Assembly: GCF_011801145.1 (NCBI RefSeq)
Contig: NZ_CP046172.1
Coordinates: forward strand, 8,060,001-8,124,000
Origin: Nocardia arthritidis
GTDB lineage: Bacteria > Actinomycetota > Actinomycetes > Mycobacteriales > Mycobacteriaceae
Length of the DNA stretch: 64,000 nt
Direction of reading: 5' to 3'
Position 1 is the stretch's first letter; each line of letters opens with the position of its first letter. A program made the position numbers and the translations under genes. Of this stretch, positions 1-9,523 are shown piece by piece. The notes beneath the pieces were generated by a model, which saw only the letters and a program-made list of their open reading frames with translations, ran no database searches and was not told where the DNA came from.

Positions 1-81
1 GGGTAGGTCGGGACCGTCGGCGGACGACGAGTTGTCGCCGCTCAGGTCGGCCCCGCTATCCCTGGGGCCCTCGTGGTGCAT
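1..81 (-). CDS. possible N-terminus of a gene running off the left edge
   Basis: A minus-strand frame opens with ATG at 81 and stays open for 27 codons to the edge. The visible peptide begins MHHEGPRDSGADLSGDNSSS and is rich in Gly, Asp and Ser, so it looks like a disordered leader. No clear Shine-Dalgarno is visible. It reads in the same direction as the phosphatase genes beside it. No domain can be recognised from so little sequence, so this is only a candidate. Confidence 0.3.
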   Translation of the reverse strand, partial: MHHEGPRDSGADLSGDNSSSADGPDLP

Positions 82-147
82 GCCGCAACGGTAGTGCGAT
101 GAACGCCGCCGCGGCGGAATTATGCGGCACCGCAACGGTATCGGAAC

Positions 148-1227
148 TCAGGCGAGACGCCGCGCGAACGCTTCCGCCGCCGCGCCGGACGCCAGGTCCA
201 CGGTGTGCACCGCCAGGTCGACGCGGTCCGGTGCGAGGTCCAGCACCATGAACCCGAGCTGGTGGTAGTTCTCGAACAGCACGGGATTCGTCCCATTGGG
301 ATTCAACTTCGGTTCGGCCGCAACGGTTTTGGCCGCCGCGCCGGAGACGATCTGCCGCGTCCCCCGGCAGGCCGGTGTCGGTTCGAGCACCTGCAGCGAG
401 TGATCGTGACCGGACAGCAACAGATTGACCCGGCCGAGCACGTGTTCCTCGAAGAAGCGCTGCGCGTGCACGCCGTTGATCGGCGCGATATCGAGACCCT
501 CGTAATGTCCGGCGTTGCCGTGCGGCCCATTGTTGAGATACGGCTGATGTGTGCAGGCGATCTTCCAGGTGGCGGGCGATTCGGCCAGGGCCCGGTCGAG
601 CCAGGCGCGCTGTTCGTTCATGAACTGCCCGTCGGGCGCCCAGTAGTCCGAAAGTACCTGCGGCACATAGGCGGCGAGCGGATTCACGTCCAGCACGAAG
701 AATTCCACGACCGGCTGACGCTGCGGGATCCGCACCGAGTAATACCGGCTCGGCATCCACCAGCGCGGCGAACGCGCATGGTAGGCCACCTCGTCGTTGC
801 CGCGCTGCAGCCAGCCGCCGTCACCGGGCAGAATCGAACTGTTGTCGTGGTTGCCGAGCACCATCAACCACGGGAAATCCAGTCCGGCATTGGGGTTTTC
901 GAATTTATCGGCGAACTGGGGGTCGTCCGGGCCGTTGGGCCCGCTCTCGTAGATATTGTCACCGAGCCCGAGCGCCAGCGAAAACGGCTGCCGCGCGTGG
1001 TGTTCCCGCATGGCGTTGGCGACCGCCCACTGATTGCGGTTGCCGGTGCCCGCGTCGCCGGTCACCAGCACGCGCAGGGTGCGCTCGGCGGGGAAGGCGA
1101 ATTTGGTGACGTCCGCCGCGACCGGGACCGCATGGGCGGGCGTCAACCCGACCAGCGATGTCCCAGCCGCGGCGGCGGCCGCACCCGCCAGAAAGCCGCG
1201 GCGGCCGAATCCGTTGTCAGCGTTCAT
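148..1227 (-). CDS. Tat-exported metallophosphoesterase (purple acid phosphatase-like)
   Basis: Calcineurin-like phosphoesterase, 359 residues. It probably hydrolyses phosphomonoesters outside the cytoplasm with a two-metal centre. The N-terminus carries a twin-arginine signal (GRRGFLAG near residues 8-15, then an Ala-rich stretch ending THAV-like at AHAV). The metal-binding blocks appear in family order: GDAGTG, GLGDNIY, LGNHD, ACTHQPY and SGHDHS. The GDNIYESG block is typical of the tartrate-resistant acid phosphatase group. It lies 27 bases downstream of a lipoprotein alkaline phosphatase on the same strand, so the two are probably cotranscribed. The substrate is inferred, not shown. Confidence 0.85.
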   Translation of the reverse strand: MNADNGFGRRGFLAGAAAAAAGTSLVGLTPAHAVPVAADVTKFAFPAERTLRVLVTGDAGTGNRNQWAVANAMREHHARQPFSLALGLGDNIYESGPNGPDDPQFADKFENPNAGLDFPWLMVLGNHDNSSILPGDGGWLQRGNDEVAYHARSPRWWMPSRYYSVRIPQRQPVVEFFVLDVNPLAAYVPQVLSDYWAPDGQFMNEQRAWLDRALAESPATWKIACTHQPYLNNGPHGNAGHYEGLDIAPINGVHAQRFFEEHVLGRVNLLLSGHDHSLQVLEPTPACRGTRQIVSGAAAKTVAAEPKLNPNGTNPVLFENYHQLGFMVLDLAPDRVDLAVHTVDLASGAAAEAFARRLA

Positions 1228-1254
1228 GATCGGTGAGGTTACCGACCGGTCGCA

Positions 1255-2733
1255 TCACTTGCCCGGCGCGGCCTTCTTGCTCCGGTCCAAGCCGAGCGCG
1301 TCGGTGATGGTGAAGAACATATCGGTCTGGTCGGTCAGGCCGACGACGTTCGCGGCGCGCGGACCGTAGGCGGCGACCCGCAGCTGAGTTCCGGTGTGCT
1401 CCTGCGAACCGCCCTCCTCGGCATTGCCGTAGGAGATGGCGATCTCGGCGCCGTCCTTGGTGACGACCTTGCTGGTGAGCGCGGGCGACTTGGTGTCGAG
1501 CGGCACGATCTGGCTGCTGTGCGCATGGTCGGCGGTCACCACGACCAGCGTGTTGCCGTCCTGCTTGGCGAATTCCAGCGCGGCCTGCACGGCGGCGTCC
1601 AGGTCGACGGTTTCACCGACCTGACCGCACGGGTTGGCATTGTGGTCCTCTTTGTCGATGGAGGCGCCCTCCACCTGGAGGAAGAAGCCGTCCTTGCGAT
1701 CCTTCAGCAGGTCGATCGCCTTGCGGGTCATGGCCGCGAGCTCGGGCTGGGTGTCCTTGCGCTCCGGGTTCGCCTTACAGGTTTGCGCCGGATTGTTGAT
1801 GCCGTTGTGCACGGCCTTCTCACCGGTCAGGCGAACCGGCATATTGCCCGGCGCGAACAGCCCGAGCAGCGGCTTGTCCTGATCGGCCTTGGCGATCCCG
1901 TCGAGTCCCGCCTTGTCCGAGACGATTTGGTAGCCGCGCGCGGTGGCCTGCTCCTTCAGCGTCTTGTCCTTGTACTGGCCCGCGGTCGCCTTCTGGTCGA
2001 AGGATTTCGCGCCGCCGCCGAGGGTGACATCGGCGCGGGTGTCGAGCAGTTGCTCGGAGATGGAGCCGAGGCCGCCCTGCTCCTTGGCGTTGGTCGGGCA
2101 TTTGGCGGCGGTTTCCTCCGGCCCGTAGCACTTGCGGTCGGTGACGTGCGCGGCGAGCACGGCCGGGGTGGCGTCCTGGATTTCCGCGGTGGTCACATTG
2201 CCGGTGGCCTTGCCGTTGGCCTTGGCGATCTCGATCAGATTGGTCTGCGGCTTACCGGCGATATCGACGCCGATGGCACCGTTGTAGGTCTTGGTGCCGG
2301 TGGCCCATGCGGTGCCGCTGGCCGCGGAGTCGGTGACGTAATTGGGCTTGCCGGTCGCTTTGTCCAGCGCGTAGTGGGTGTACGAGCCGGTGAGCGGCAG
2401 CGCGTCGATGCCCTTGAAGAATCCGCCCGCACCCTCGGCGACATTGCGGGCCACGGTGATCTCGGAATCGCCCATACCATCGCCGATCAGCAGGATGACG
2501 TTCTTGGCCTGCGACGAGTTGATGGCGGCGCGCAGCGCCTCGCTGCGGTCGCCGGTGAGCCTGCGGGCGCCGCCGGTCTCGCTGGCCTTGCCCGGTGCGG
2601 CCTGGCCGAACAGCTCGCCGGTGGCCTGTTTGGCGGTATCGGAGCCGCAGGCCGCGAGCGCGCCGACCAGCAGCGCGGCGGCGCCGGTGATGGCGCAGGC
2701 CCTGGCGAGCCGGGGCCGGGTAAGTACGGACAT
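1255..2733 (-). CDS. phoA: alkaline phosphatase, lipoprotein
   Basis: PhoA-family alkaline phosphatase, 492 residues, which releases phosphate from phosphomonoesters at the cell surface. The N-terminus is a lipoprotein signal with lipobox LAAC (Cys near residue 29), so the enzyme should be membrane-anchored. Family signatures are LLIGDGMGD (metal Asp), [14 protein letters not shown] (nucleophile Ser in DSAAS), [22 protein letters not shown], and EHTGTQLRV near the C-terminus. ATG at 2733 follows a TGAGG ribosome binding site. It leads a two-gene phosphatase unit with the Tat-exported enzyme downstream. Phosphate-starvation control is expected for the family, but I could not identify a Pho box. 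Confidence 0.92.
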   Translation of the reverse strand: MSVLTRPRLARACAITGAAALLVGALAACGSDTAKQATGELFGQAAPGKASETGGARRLTGDRSEALRAAINSSQAKNVILLIGDGMGDSEITVARNVAEGAGGFFKGIDALPLTGSYTHYALDKATGKPNYVTDSAASGTAWATGTKTYNGAIGVDIAGKPQTNLIEIAKANGKATGNVTTAEIQDATPAVLAAHVTDRKCYGPEETAAKCPTNAKEQGGLGSISEQLLDTRADVTLGGGAKSFDQKATAGQYKDKTLKEQATARGYQIVSDKAGLDGIAKADQDKPLLGLFAPGNMPVRLTGEKAVHNGINNPAQTCKANPERKDTQPELAAMTRKAIDLLKDRKDGFFLQVEGASIDKEDHNANPCGQVGETVDLDAAVQAALEFAKQDGNTLVVVTADHAHSSQIVPLDTKSPALTSKVVTKDGAEIAISYGNAEEGGSQEHTGTQLRVAAYGPRAANVVGLTDQTDMFFTITDALGLDRSKKAAPGK

Positions 2734-2842
2734 CTCTATAACCTCATCTGTTCCGGATAGAAGTACCGATGACAGAGCGTGCCCGGAATGTCTGAATCAA
2801 CAGCAACCGGTTGGTTACCGACGGATGAAGTGACTGGCCAGG

Positions 2843-4714
2843 CTATCCGGCGGCCAGTACCTCCAGCACTCCTTCGCCGTATTTGGCGAGTTTGTTCTCG
2901 CCGACGCCGCTGATCGTGCCGAGTTCGGCGCGGTCTGCGGGTTTTCGGGCGGCGATCTCCCGGAGCGTGGCGTCGTGGAAGACGACGTAGGCGGGTACGC
3001 CCTGTTCCTTGGCCGTCGCCGCGCGCCACTGCCGCAGCCGCTCGAACAGACCGACATCCGCGGGCGCGAGATCGGCCGCGGCCTTCGGCGCCTTGGCCGT
3101 GCGCGCCGGTTTGGTGACGCGCTCGGGCTCACGCCGCAGCGGCACCTGTCGGCCGTCGAAGAGCACCTCATTACTGGCCTCGGTGAGGGTGAGCACCCCG
3201 TAGTCGCCGTGCACCGCGAGCAGCCCGGCGGCCAGCAACTGCCGGACCACGCCCCGCCATTCGGTATCGCGCAGATCGGTGCCGATGCCGAACACCTTCA
3301 GCTCGTGATGGTCGTACTGCAGCACCTTCGGATTCTGTTTGCCGAGCAGGATGTCGATGACGTGACCCGCGCCGAAGCTCTGCCCCCGCTCACGCTTGAG
3401 CCGCAACACGGTGGACATCAACTTCTGCGCCGCGACGGTGCCGTCCCACGACTCCGGCGGATTCAGGCAGGTGTCGCAGTTGCCGCAGGACTGTCCCGAC
3501 TGGCCGAAGTAGGCGAGCAGCTGGGTGCGGCGGCAGCTGACGGTCTCGCACAGTGCGAGCATCGCGTCCAGGTGCAGCTGCAGTTGACGGCGGTGCGCCG
3601 CATCGCCCTCGGAGTTGTCGATCAGCTTTCGTTGCTGCACAACATCATTGAGCCCGTACACCATCCACGCCGTCGACGGCAGACCGTCGCGGCCCGCGCG
3701 ACCGGTCTCCTGGTAGTAGCCCTCAACGGATTTCGGCAGATCGAGGTGGGCGACGAAACGCACATCCGGCTTGTCGATACCCATGCCGAAGGCGATGGTG
3801 GCGACCACGACCAACCCGTCCTCGCGCAGGAAGCGCGCCTGATTGGTGGCGCGGGTGCGATTGTCCAGGCCCGCGTGATAGGGCACCGCGCTGACGCCGT
3901 TCTCGTTGAGGAAGGCCGCGGTCTTCTCCACTGAATTGCGCGACAGGCAGTAGACGATGCCCGCGTCGCCGGCGTGCTCGGTGCGGATGAACTCCAGCAG
4001 CTGCCGGTCCGGCTTGTTCTTCGGCTCGATCCGGTACTGGATATTCGGCCGGTCGAAGCTGGCGACGAACTGGCGGGCATCGCCGAGATCGAGCCGGTGC
4101 ACGATCTCGTCCCGGGTGCGCTCGGTCGCGGTCGCGGTGAGCGCGATCCGGGGTACCCGCGGCCAACGCTGGTGCAGCATCGACAGTTCCAGATAATCCG
4201 GCCGGAAATCGTGGCCCCACTGCGAAACACAGTGCGCCTCATCGATCGCGAACAGCGCGACCTTGCCCCGATCCAGCAGTTGGGCCGTCGAGTCCAGCCG
4301 CAGCCGCTCCGGCGCGAGATAGAGCAGATCCAGCTCCCCCGCCAGGAACTGCTGCTCGACCGTGCGCCGCTCGTCCGGGAACTGGGTGGAGTTGAGGAAT
4401 CCGGCGCGCACGCCGAGCGCGCTGAGCGCGTCCACCTGATCCTGCATCAGCGCGATCAGCGGCGACACCACGACACCGACGCCGGAACGCACCAGCGCGG
4501 GCACCTGGTAGCACAGCGACTTGCCGCCGCCGGTGGGCATCAGCACCAGCGCATCGCCACCCGCGACAACGTGCTCGACGATCTCGGCCTGATCGCCCCG
4601 GAAGCTGTCGTAGCCGAAGACTCGCCGCAAAACCTCTTGTGCCGCACCGGATTCGGTGCGCGCATCGAGTTCTGCGGCGGCCGCGAAGGTTTCGGGTGGA
4701 GTCACGCGGCCCAT
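2843..4714 (-). CDS. recQ: ATP-dependent DNA helicase RecQ
   Basis: Superfamily 2 3'-5' DNA helicase for recombination and fork repair, about 623 residues from the ATG at 4714. An upstream in-frame start at 4771 would add 19 Arg-rich residues that look unnatural. Visible blocks: FRGDQ near the N-terminus, Walker A TGGGKS, DEAH box [16 protein letters not shown], the TATA motif, FDRPN, and [10 protein letters not shown] (motif VI). The RQC zinc site has four Cys (SCRR, then SCGNCDTC). An HRDC-type domain ends the protein ([20 protein letters not shown]). It sits about 100 bases from ftsX, where smpB would often be found in related genera. Confidence 0.95.
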   Translation of the reverse strand: MGRVTPPETFAAAAELDARTESGAAQEVLRRVFGYDSFRGDQAEIVEHVVAGGDALVLMPTGGGKSLCYQVPALVRSGVGVVVSPLIALMQDQVDALSALGVRAGFLNSTQFPDERRTVEQQFLAGELDLLYLAPERLRLDSTAQLLDRGKVALFAIDEAHCVSQWGHDFRPDYLELSMLHQRWPRVPRIALTATATERTRDEIVHRLDLGDARQFVASFDRPNIQYRIEPKNKPDRQLLEFIRTEHAGDAGIVYCLSRNSVEKTAAFLNENGVSAVPYHAGLDNRTRATNQARFLREDGLVVVATIAFGMGIDKPDVRFVAHLDLPKSVEGYYQETGRAGRDGLPSTAWMVYGLNDVVQQRKLIDNSEGDAAHRRQLQLHLDAMLALCETVSCRRTQLLAYFGQSGQSCGNCDTCLNPPESWDGTVAAQKLMSTVLRLKRERGQSFGAGHVIDILLGKQNPKVLQYDHHELKVFGIGTDLRDTEWRGVVRQLLAAGLLAVHGDYGVLTLTEASNEVLFDGRQVPLRREPERVTKPARTAKAPKAAADLAPADVGLFERLRQWRAATAKEQGVPAYVVFHDATLREIAARKPADRAELGTISGVGENKLAKYGEGVLEVLAAG

Positions 4715-4819
4715 CCTACGAGCGCGCGCCGACAGCCGGGCCGGTACCGTGCGCCGAATCCCGGGTGACACGGCAAGTTCTCCACAGGTGGATAACCCGA
4801 CCCGGCCTGCGCCGCAAGG

Positions 4820-5722
4820 TCATTCACGCACGTAGTAGCGCAGGGTGGCATACGCCGTCAGCGCCGCGAAGACGATTCCGATCGGCGCGATGGTCAACGC
4901 GACATTGGCGATATCCGGCCCGGTGATCCGCGGGAAGACGTTCTCGTCGAACAGCTGCCCGAGCACCCGGTCGATCACCATCGGCCGCGCGAGCAGCAGC
5001 GCGCCCACCGCGAGGATCGACCCGAGCACCGCGGACACCACCGCCTCCAACAGGAACGGCAGCTGGGTGTACCAGCGCGTCGCGCCGACCAGCCGCATGA
5101 TCCCGACCTCGGTGCGCCGGGTGAACGCCGCGATCTGCACCATATTCGCGATCAACAGCAGCGCCGCGATCGCCATCACGATCGCCAGACCGAACGCGGC
5201 ATTGCGCAATCCGTCGAACACGCTGATCATCCGGTCGACGATCTCCTTGTCGTTGGTGCCGAATTTGATGCCCTTGCGCTTGCCGAACTCGTCGAGCACC
5301 TTCGGGTAGTCCCTGGCGTCGGTCATCTTCACCCGCAGCGATGCGGGCAGCGGCGTCTGCTGGATGTACTCCACCATCGACGGCTGACCCTTGAACAGGT
5401 CCTGGGCCTCCTTCAAAGCCGCTGCGCGATTGAGGAATTGGACGCTCACCACGCCGTTGTGCTTCTTCAGATCGGCCATCAGCGACCGGCACGGTTCCTG
5501 GGAACAGTCCTGGTCGCTCTCGGAGACCTGATCGTCGAGGTAGAACCGCAGCTCGATGCGGCTGGCGAAGAATTCACCGGTTTTGTCGGCCATCCGCACC
5601 GAGAGCAGGCCGCCGCCGAGCATGGTCAGCGAGACCGCGGTGGTCAGGATCATCGCGATGGTGATGGTGACGTTGCGGCGCAGACCGCGCAGGACCTCGC
5701 TGAAGAGGAAGTTCAGTCGCAT
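4820..5722 (-). CDS. ftsX: cell division ABC transporter permease FtsX
   Basis: FtsX, 300 residues. This membrane partner of the FtsE ATPase passes a signal from the septum to peptidoglycan hydrolases (RipC in mycobacteria). One TM helix lies near residues 20-45. A periplasmic domain follows with paired cysteines (DCSQEPCR near residues 77-84). Three further TM helices lie in the C-terminal half, ending in RYYVRE. Its ATG overlaps the ftsE TAA by one base (TAATG), so the two are translationally coupled. Length and order match actinobacterial FtsEX. Confidence 0.96.
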   Translation of the reverse strand: MRLNFLFSEVLRGLRRNVTITIAMILTTAVSLTMLGGGLLSVRMADKTGEFFASRIELRFYLDDQVSESDQDCSQEPCRSLMADLKKHNGVVSVQFLNRAAALKEAQDLFKGQPSMVEYIQQTPLPASLRVKMTDARDYPKVLDEFGKRKGIKFGTNDKEIVDRMISVFDGLRNAAFGLAIVMAIAALLLIANMVQIAAFTRRTEVGIMRLVGATRWYTQLPFLLEAVVSAVLGSILAVGALLLARPMVIDRVLGQLFDENVFPRITGPDIANVALTIAPIGIVFAALTAYATLRYYVRE

Positions 5723-6411
5723 TACCGATCCACCCCGTACACGCCGGTCGACTCGTCACGCATCAGCTTGCCGCGATCGAGCTCGACCACCCGCCTGCGC
5801 ATGGCGTCCACGATATGGCTGTCGTGGGTGGCCATCAGCACCGTGGTGCCGGTGCGGTTGATCCGCTCGAGCAGCATCATGATGTCCCCGCTGGTGTCCG
5901 GATCCAGGTTGCCGGTCGGCTCGTCGGCCAGCAGCACCAGCGGCCGGTTGACGAACGCGCGGGCGATCGCCACCCGCTGCTGTTCACCACCGGACAGCTC
6001 GCTCGGTAGTCGGTCGGCTTTGCCGCCGAGCCCGACCATGTCGAGCACCTCGGGCACCGTGCGCTCGATGAACTGGCGCCGCTTGCCGATCACCTCCAGC
6101 GCGAACGCCACATTCTGCTGCACCGTCTTCTGCTGCAGCAGCCGGAAGTCCTGGAACACCACGCCCATGCGCTGACGCAGCTTCGGCACCTTGCGGCCGG
6201 GCAGCCGGTCGACCCGGAAGTCGGCGACCTGGATCTCGCCGGCCGTCGGGGCCTCCTCGCGCAGCAGCAGGCGCATGAACGTCGACTTGCCCGAACCGGA
6301 CGGTCCGATGATGAAGACGAATTCGCCCTTGTCCACCTCGACCGAGACATTGTCCAGCGCGGGCCGCGTCGACGTCTTGTAGGACTTGGTGACGTTCCGC
6401 ATGGTTATCAC
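5722..6411 (-). CDS. ftsE: cell division ATP-binding protein FtsE
   Basis: ABC-type ATPase of the FtsEX complex, 229 residues, acting on the inner face of the septal membrane. Walker A is GPSGSGKS (near residue 36). The Q-loop is VFQDFRLL, the signature is LSGGEQQR, Walker B is [11 protein letters not shown], and the switch His is in ATHDSHIV. It begins [11 protein letters not shown] and overlaps ftsX by one base. A 49-residue membrane protein gene and an MscS-type channel lie upstream on the same strand, in the same order as Rv3104c-Rv3103c-ftsE-ftsX of M. tuberculosis. Confidence 0.97.
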   Translation of the reverse strand: MITMRNVTKSYKTSTRPALDNVSVEVDKGEFVFIIGPSGSGKSTFMRLLLREEAPTAGEIQVADFRVDRLPGRKVPKLRQRMGVVFQDFRLLQQKTVQQNVAFALEVIGKRRQFIERTVPEVLDMVGLGGKADRLPSELSGGEQQRVAIARAFVNRPLVLLADEPTGNLDPDTSGDIMMLLERINRTGTTVLMATHDSHIVDAMRRRVVELDRGKLMRDESTGVYGVDR

Positions 6412-6494
6412 GGGGAGCCAGTGTAGCCAGGGACCCCGGGACGGCCGCGTTGCGAATACCGCCGGGCGCGGCTGTCACAGCACACTCACAGCGA

Positions 6495-6644
6495 CTACGG
6501 GCTCGAATTCTCAACCGCCGGTTTGGTATTCACCACCAACTCGGGTCCGGAAAAGACCGCGTGATCCGGCTTGACGATCAAATACAGCACGAACGTGGCG
6601 ATCCAGGTTGCCAACAGGATCGCCGTCGACTTACGAGTTCTCAC
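6495..6644 (-). CDS. small single-pass membrane protein between mscS and ftsE
   Basis: A 49-residue protein read from GTG at 6644 to TAG at 6495. It has a perfect GGGAGGG ribosome binding site and overlaps the last codons of the MscS gene in another frame. It starts VRTRKST and has one hydrophobic helix (ILLATWIATFVLYLIV, residues 9-24). A short acidic, Pro-containing tail (PAVENSSP) follows. The position corresponds to Rv3103c of M. tuberculosis, a longer protein of unknown role. Coupling to the channel gene and proximity to ftsE suggest an envelope or division accessory, which is inference. It is shorter than usual gene-calling limits. Confidence 0.6.
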   Translation of the reverse strand: MRTRKSTAILLATWIATFVLYLIVKPDHAVFSGPELVVNTKPAVENSSP

Positions 6645-7482
6645 TTATTCCCTCCCGGCGCAATGCCGCGGCCACCCGCACCCGCAGTTCGCGACCGACA
6701 TCGAATTGTTTGCCTGGCAACGTGCGGGCAACCATTCGGATATTCATCGTGTCCACCGTCAGATCCTCGACGCCCATCACACTGGGCTTGTCGAGCAGCA
6801 ACGGTTGCAGTAAGGGGTCGCTGTACGCCTCTGTACCGACCTCGTCCAGGATCTCGTTGATCCGTTTGATGTCGGCGCTCGCCGGAACCGGCACATCGAC
6901 CGCGGCGCGCGCCCAATCCTTCGACAGATTCGTGACTTTCACGATCTGGCCGTTGGGGACGGTGATCACCTCACCGTTCGAGTTGCGGACCGTGGTGATC
7001 CGCAAGGTCACATCCTCGACCGTACCTTCCGCGGGCTCTGGTTGTCCGGTCACCGCGATGCGAACCACATCACCGAATCCGTACTGCCGCTCCGTAATCA
7101 GGAAGAAGCCCGCCAGAATGTCCTGGACGATGCGCTGCGCGCCGAAACCGAGCGCGGCGCCGAGCACCGCCGCGGGCGCGACAAGGCCACTGACCTGAAA
7201 ACCCAAGCGCTCCAACACCGCCATGCCGACGAGCACGTAGACGATGACCAGTACCACCCAGGTGATCACCTGGGCGAGCGCATGCCGATGTTTGGCCGCC
7301 TCGGATCGCACCAGCGCATCGCTGCTGCGGAACTGGGTGTCGATCTTGCGGGTCAGCCGGTCGCGCAGGTAGGTCGCGAATCGGCTGAAGAGCATCGCGC
7401 CCAGGACGTAGAGCACGATCTCCAGGCCGTCGGATCGCAGCCAGTCCAGCGTGCCCGACGGGGAGGCGAGGAAAACGGTCAT
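6631..7482 (-). CDS. MscS-family mechanosensitive ion channel
   Basis: Small-conductance mechanosensitive channel, about 283 residues from ATG at 7482 (begins MTVFLASPSG). An in-frame start at 7548 would add an unlikely Cys/Arg-rich leader. Three or so TM segments occupy the first 130 residues. The pore helix region is VSGLVAPAAVLGAALGFGAQRIVQDILAGFF, with the ERQYGFGDVV turn that opens the MscS beta-domain. The soluble domain (ITTVRNSNGEVITVPNGQI) follows. It probably gates ions on membrane stretch. Its position between prfB and ftsE matches Rv3104c of M. tuberculosis. Confidence 0.9.
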   Translation of the reverse strand: MTVFLASPSGTLDWLRSDGLEIVLYVLGAMLFSRFATYLRDRLTRKIDTQFRSSDALVRSEAAKHRHALAQVITWVVLVIVYVLVGMAVLERLGFQVSGLVAPAAVLGAALGFGAQRIVQDILAGFFLITERQYGFGDVVRIAVTGQPEPAEGTVEDVTLRITTVRNSNGEVITVPNGQIVKVTNLSKDWARAAVDVPVPASADIKRINEILDEVGTEAYSDPLLQPLLLDKPSVMGVEDLTVDTMNIRMVARTLPGKQFDVGRELRVRVAAALRREGISENS

Positions 7483-7587
7483 CGCGCCGACCTTCGGACC
7501 TGCCGAAAATCGGCGTTCCCGCGCAACGCCCCCACATCTGGAACACACACGTCGAACAGGTTACAACGCGATCACGGCACAGGTGGA

Positions 7588-8184
7588 TCAGCCGTGGAAG
7601 GCGGCGATCAGCATGTCGACCAGTCTGTCGAGGTAGCCGGGGGCTTCGAGGTCGCCGCCGTTGATCGAACGCCAGAACATCGGCGCCACAAGGAAATCCA
7701 GCGCCAGCTCGAGATCGAGCCCGGCGGGCAGCTCGCCGCGCGCGATGGCGCGGCGCAGCATTTCGGCCACCTTCGCACGCCGGGACTGGCCGATGCCGAT
7801 CTGCAGCGCTTCGCGCAGCGCCGGGTTGCGCATCGATTCGGCAAATAGATCCGGGATGATCCGCGCCGCCAGGGGGTGGGATACACCGAGCAGGGTGATC
7901 TCCAGGAAGGCCAGCAGGTCACCGCGCAACGTCCCGGTGTCGGGCGTATCGGCCGCGGCCACCGCGACCTGGGTGATCAGCGCGATGACCAGCTGTTCCT
8001 TGGCGGGCCAGCGCCGGTACAGCGTCGGTTTGCTCACCCCGGCCCGGCGTGCGACCGCCTCCATGGACAGCTTCCCGTAGCCGACCTCGGCGAGCTCGGC
8101 GAAGGCGGCCTCGGTGATCGCCGCGGTGACCTGCGGCTGCATGACGGCGGCACCGGCGGGGACGCGTTTGCGGGTCTCTGACAT
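7588..8184 (-). CDS. TetR/AcrR-family transcriptional regulator
   Basis: TetR repressor, about 198 residues from ATG at 8184 (begins MSETRKRVPAG). The N-terminal helix-turn-helix is clear (FAELAEVGYGKLSMEAVARRAGVSKPTLYRRWPAKEQL). A TetR_C-type ligand-binding half follows (FLEITLLG through DFLVAPMFWRSI). It is divergent from an alpha/beta hydrolase. The 110-base gap between them contains strong inverted and direct repeats, so it very likely represses itself and the hydrolase. Ligand unknown. Confidence 0.92.
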   Translation of the reverse strand: MSETRKRVPAGAAVMQPQVTAAITEAAFAELAEVGYGKLSMEAVARRAGVSKPTLYRRWPAKEQLVIALITQVAVAAADTPDTGTLRGDLLAFLEITLLGVSHPLAARIIPDLFAESMRNPALREALQIGIGQSRRAKVAEMLRRAIARGELPAGLDLELALDFLVAPMFWRSINGGDLEAPGYLDRLVDMLIAAFHG

Positions 8185-8200
8185 GCACCGAAGCATACCA

Positions 8201-8268
8201 ACGACGAAACGCTTGCGTTTACACGCAAGCTGATCTACCGTTTCCAACGTACGACGAAACGCTTCCGT
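8201..8268. promoter_or_regulatory. probable TetR operator region
   Basis: The gap between the divergent TetR and hydrolase genes holds an 18-base direct repeat with one mismatch (ACGACGAAACGCTTGCGT at 8201 and ACGACGAAACGCTTCCGT at 8251). The first copy is also palindromic: AAACGC-TT-GCGTTT (8207-8220). It overlaps GCTTGCGT-TTAC-ACGCAAGC (8211-8230). The two direct copies start 50 bases apart. Binding by the adjacent TetR protein is inferred. Confidence 0.6.
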
Positions 8269-8294
8269 ATCGACGCAACATTCGAGGTAGACCC

Positions 8295-9488
8295 ATGAAA
8301 TTCCTGTTCGATGACGAATCCTTCTCGTTCGAGACGCTGCGTGCCGCCGGGTTCGCCTGCTACGGCGGCGCGGAACTCGGCGAGGTGCTGGTCACCGCCG
8401 CACACATCCCGAACGGCGACGAAGACGCCTGGCTGCGCGAATGGAAGGCAACCGCCACCAGAGTGCACGCCATCGGCGATGACAGCCTGGCCAAGGGCCA
8501 CCGGGTCAGCGCCCGCGAGGCCCTGCTGCGCGCCTCGAACTACTACCGCACCGCCGAGTTCTACCGGCGCGACAACCCGGCCACCGATCCGGAGGCCAGG
8601 GAACTGTCCCGCCTGTCCCGCGAAACCTTCGCCGCCGCAGCCGAATTGATGGATACCCCGGTCCGCGCGGTATCGATTCCCTACGGCGACACCACACTTC
8701 CGGGATACCTTTTCCTGGTTGACGATTCGGGTGCGCCGCGACCCACCGTGATCTTCAACAGCGGATTCGACTCGACCCTGGAAGAGGCCTACTTCGTCAT
8801 CGCCGCAGGCGCTTTGGCCCGCGGCTACCAGGTACTCGCCTTCGACGGTCCAGGGCAGGGCGCGGTCATCCGGGAGCAGGGCCTGCCGTTCCGGCACGAT
8901 TGGGAAGCCGTCGTCAGCCCCGTCGTCGACTACGCGCTGACGCAGCCGGAAATCGATCCCGCGCGAATCGCGTTGTACGGCTACAGCCTCGGCGGTTATC
9001 TGGTCGCCCGCGCAGCCGCCTTCGAACCCCGCATCGCCGCGCTGATCCTCAACGACGGACTGTTCAATTTCCACGCGATCACCCGCATGATGCCCGAATT
9101 CCTGGTGGAGTGGGTGAAGTCGGGCCGCGACACGGAGGCGGACGCCGTCCTGCGGTTGATCATGACCGCCAGTACCACCCTGCGTTGGGCGGTACGCAAC
9201 GGCATCTGGACCTTCGGCGCCACGGGCGGTGCCGACTTCCTCCGCCGGACCGAGCCGTTCACCATGGCCGGAATCAGCGACCGGATCGCCTGCCCCACAC
9301 TGGTTTTGGACGCGGAGGAAGATATGTTCTTCACGGGTGAGGCGGTGCGCATGTACGAGGCGCTCACCTGCCCGAAGGAGCTGATCGTCGGCACCGCCGC
9401 CGAAGGCGCGGGCGCGCACTGCCACATGGGTGCGATGCTGCGCACCAACCAGCGCGTCTTCGACTGGCTGGCAACCGTTTTCGCCTAG
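8295..9488 (+). CDS. alpha/beta hydrolase with N-terminal helical domain
   Basis: Serine hydrolase, 397 residues. About 130 N-terminal helical residues (many Arg/Glu, EALLRASNYYRTAEF) precede the alpha/beta fold. This resembles the 2,6-dihydropseudooxynicotine hydrolase / FrsA-like group. The nucleophile elbow is GYSLGG with Ser near residue 231. An oxyanion-type block FNSGFDSTLEE lies near residue 155. The acid is probably in LDAEEDMFF, and the His in GAGAHCHMGAM near residue 375. Substrate unknown; family members cleave C-C or ester bonds. It is divergent from the TetR gene, with shared operators between. Confidence 0.85.
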   Translation: MKFLFDDESFSFETLRAAGFACYGGAELGEVLVTAAHIPNGDEDAWLREWKATATRVHAIGDDSLAKGHRVSAREALLRASNYYRTAEFYRRDNPATDPEARELSRLSRETFAAAAELMDTPVRAVSIPYGDTTLPGYLFLVDDSGAPRPTVIFNSGFDSTLEEAYFVIAAGALARGYQVLAFDGPGQGAVIREQGLPFRHDWEAVVSPVVDYALTQPEIDPARIALYGYSLGGYLVARAAAFEPRIAALILNDGLFNFHAITRMMPEFLVEWVKSGRDTEADAVLRLIMTASTTLRWAVRNGIWTFGATGGADFLRRTEPFTMAGISDRIACPTLVLDAEEDMFFTGEAVRMYEALTCPKELIVGTAAEGAGAHCHMGAMLRTNQRVFDWLATVFA

Positions 9489-9523
9489 GAAACGGAGCGG
9501 TTCCGGTACTTACCGGAACCGCT

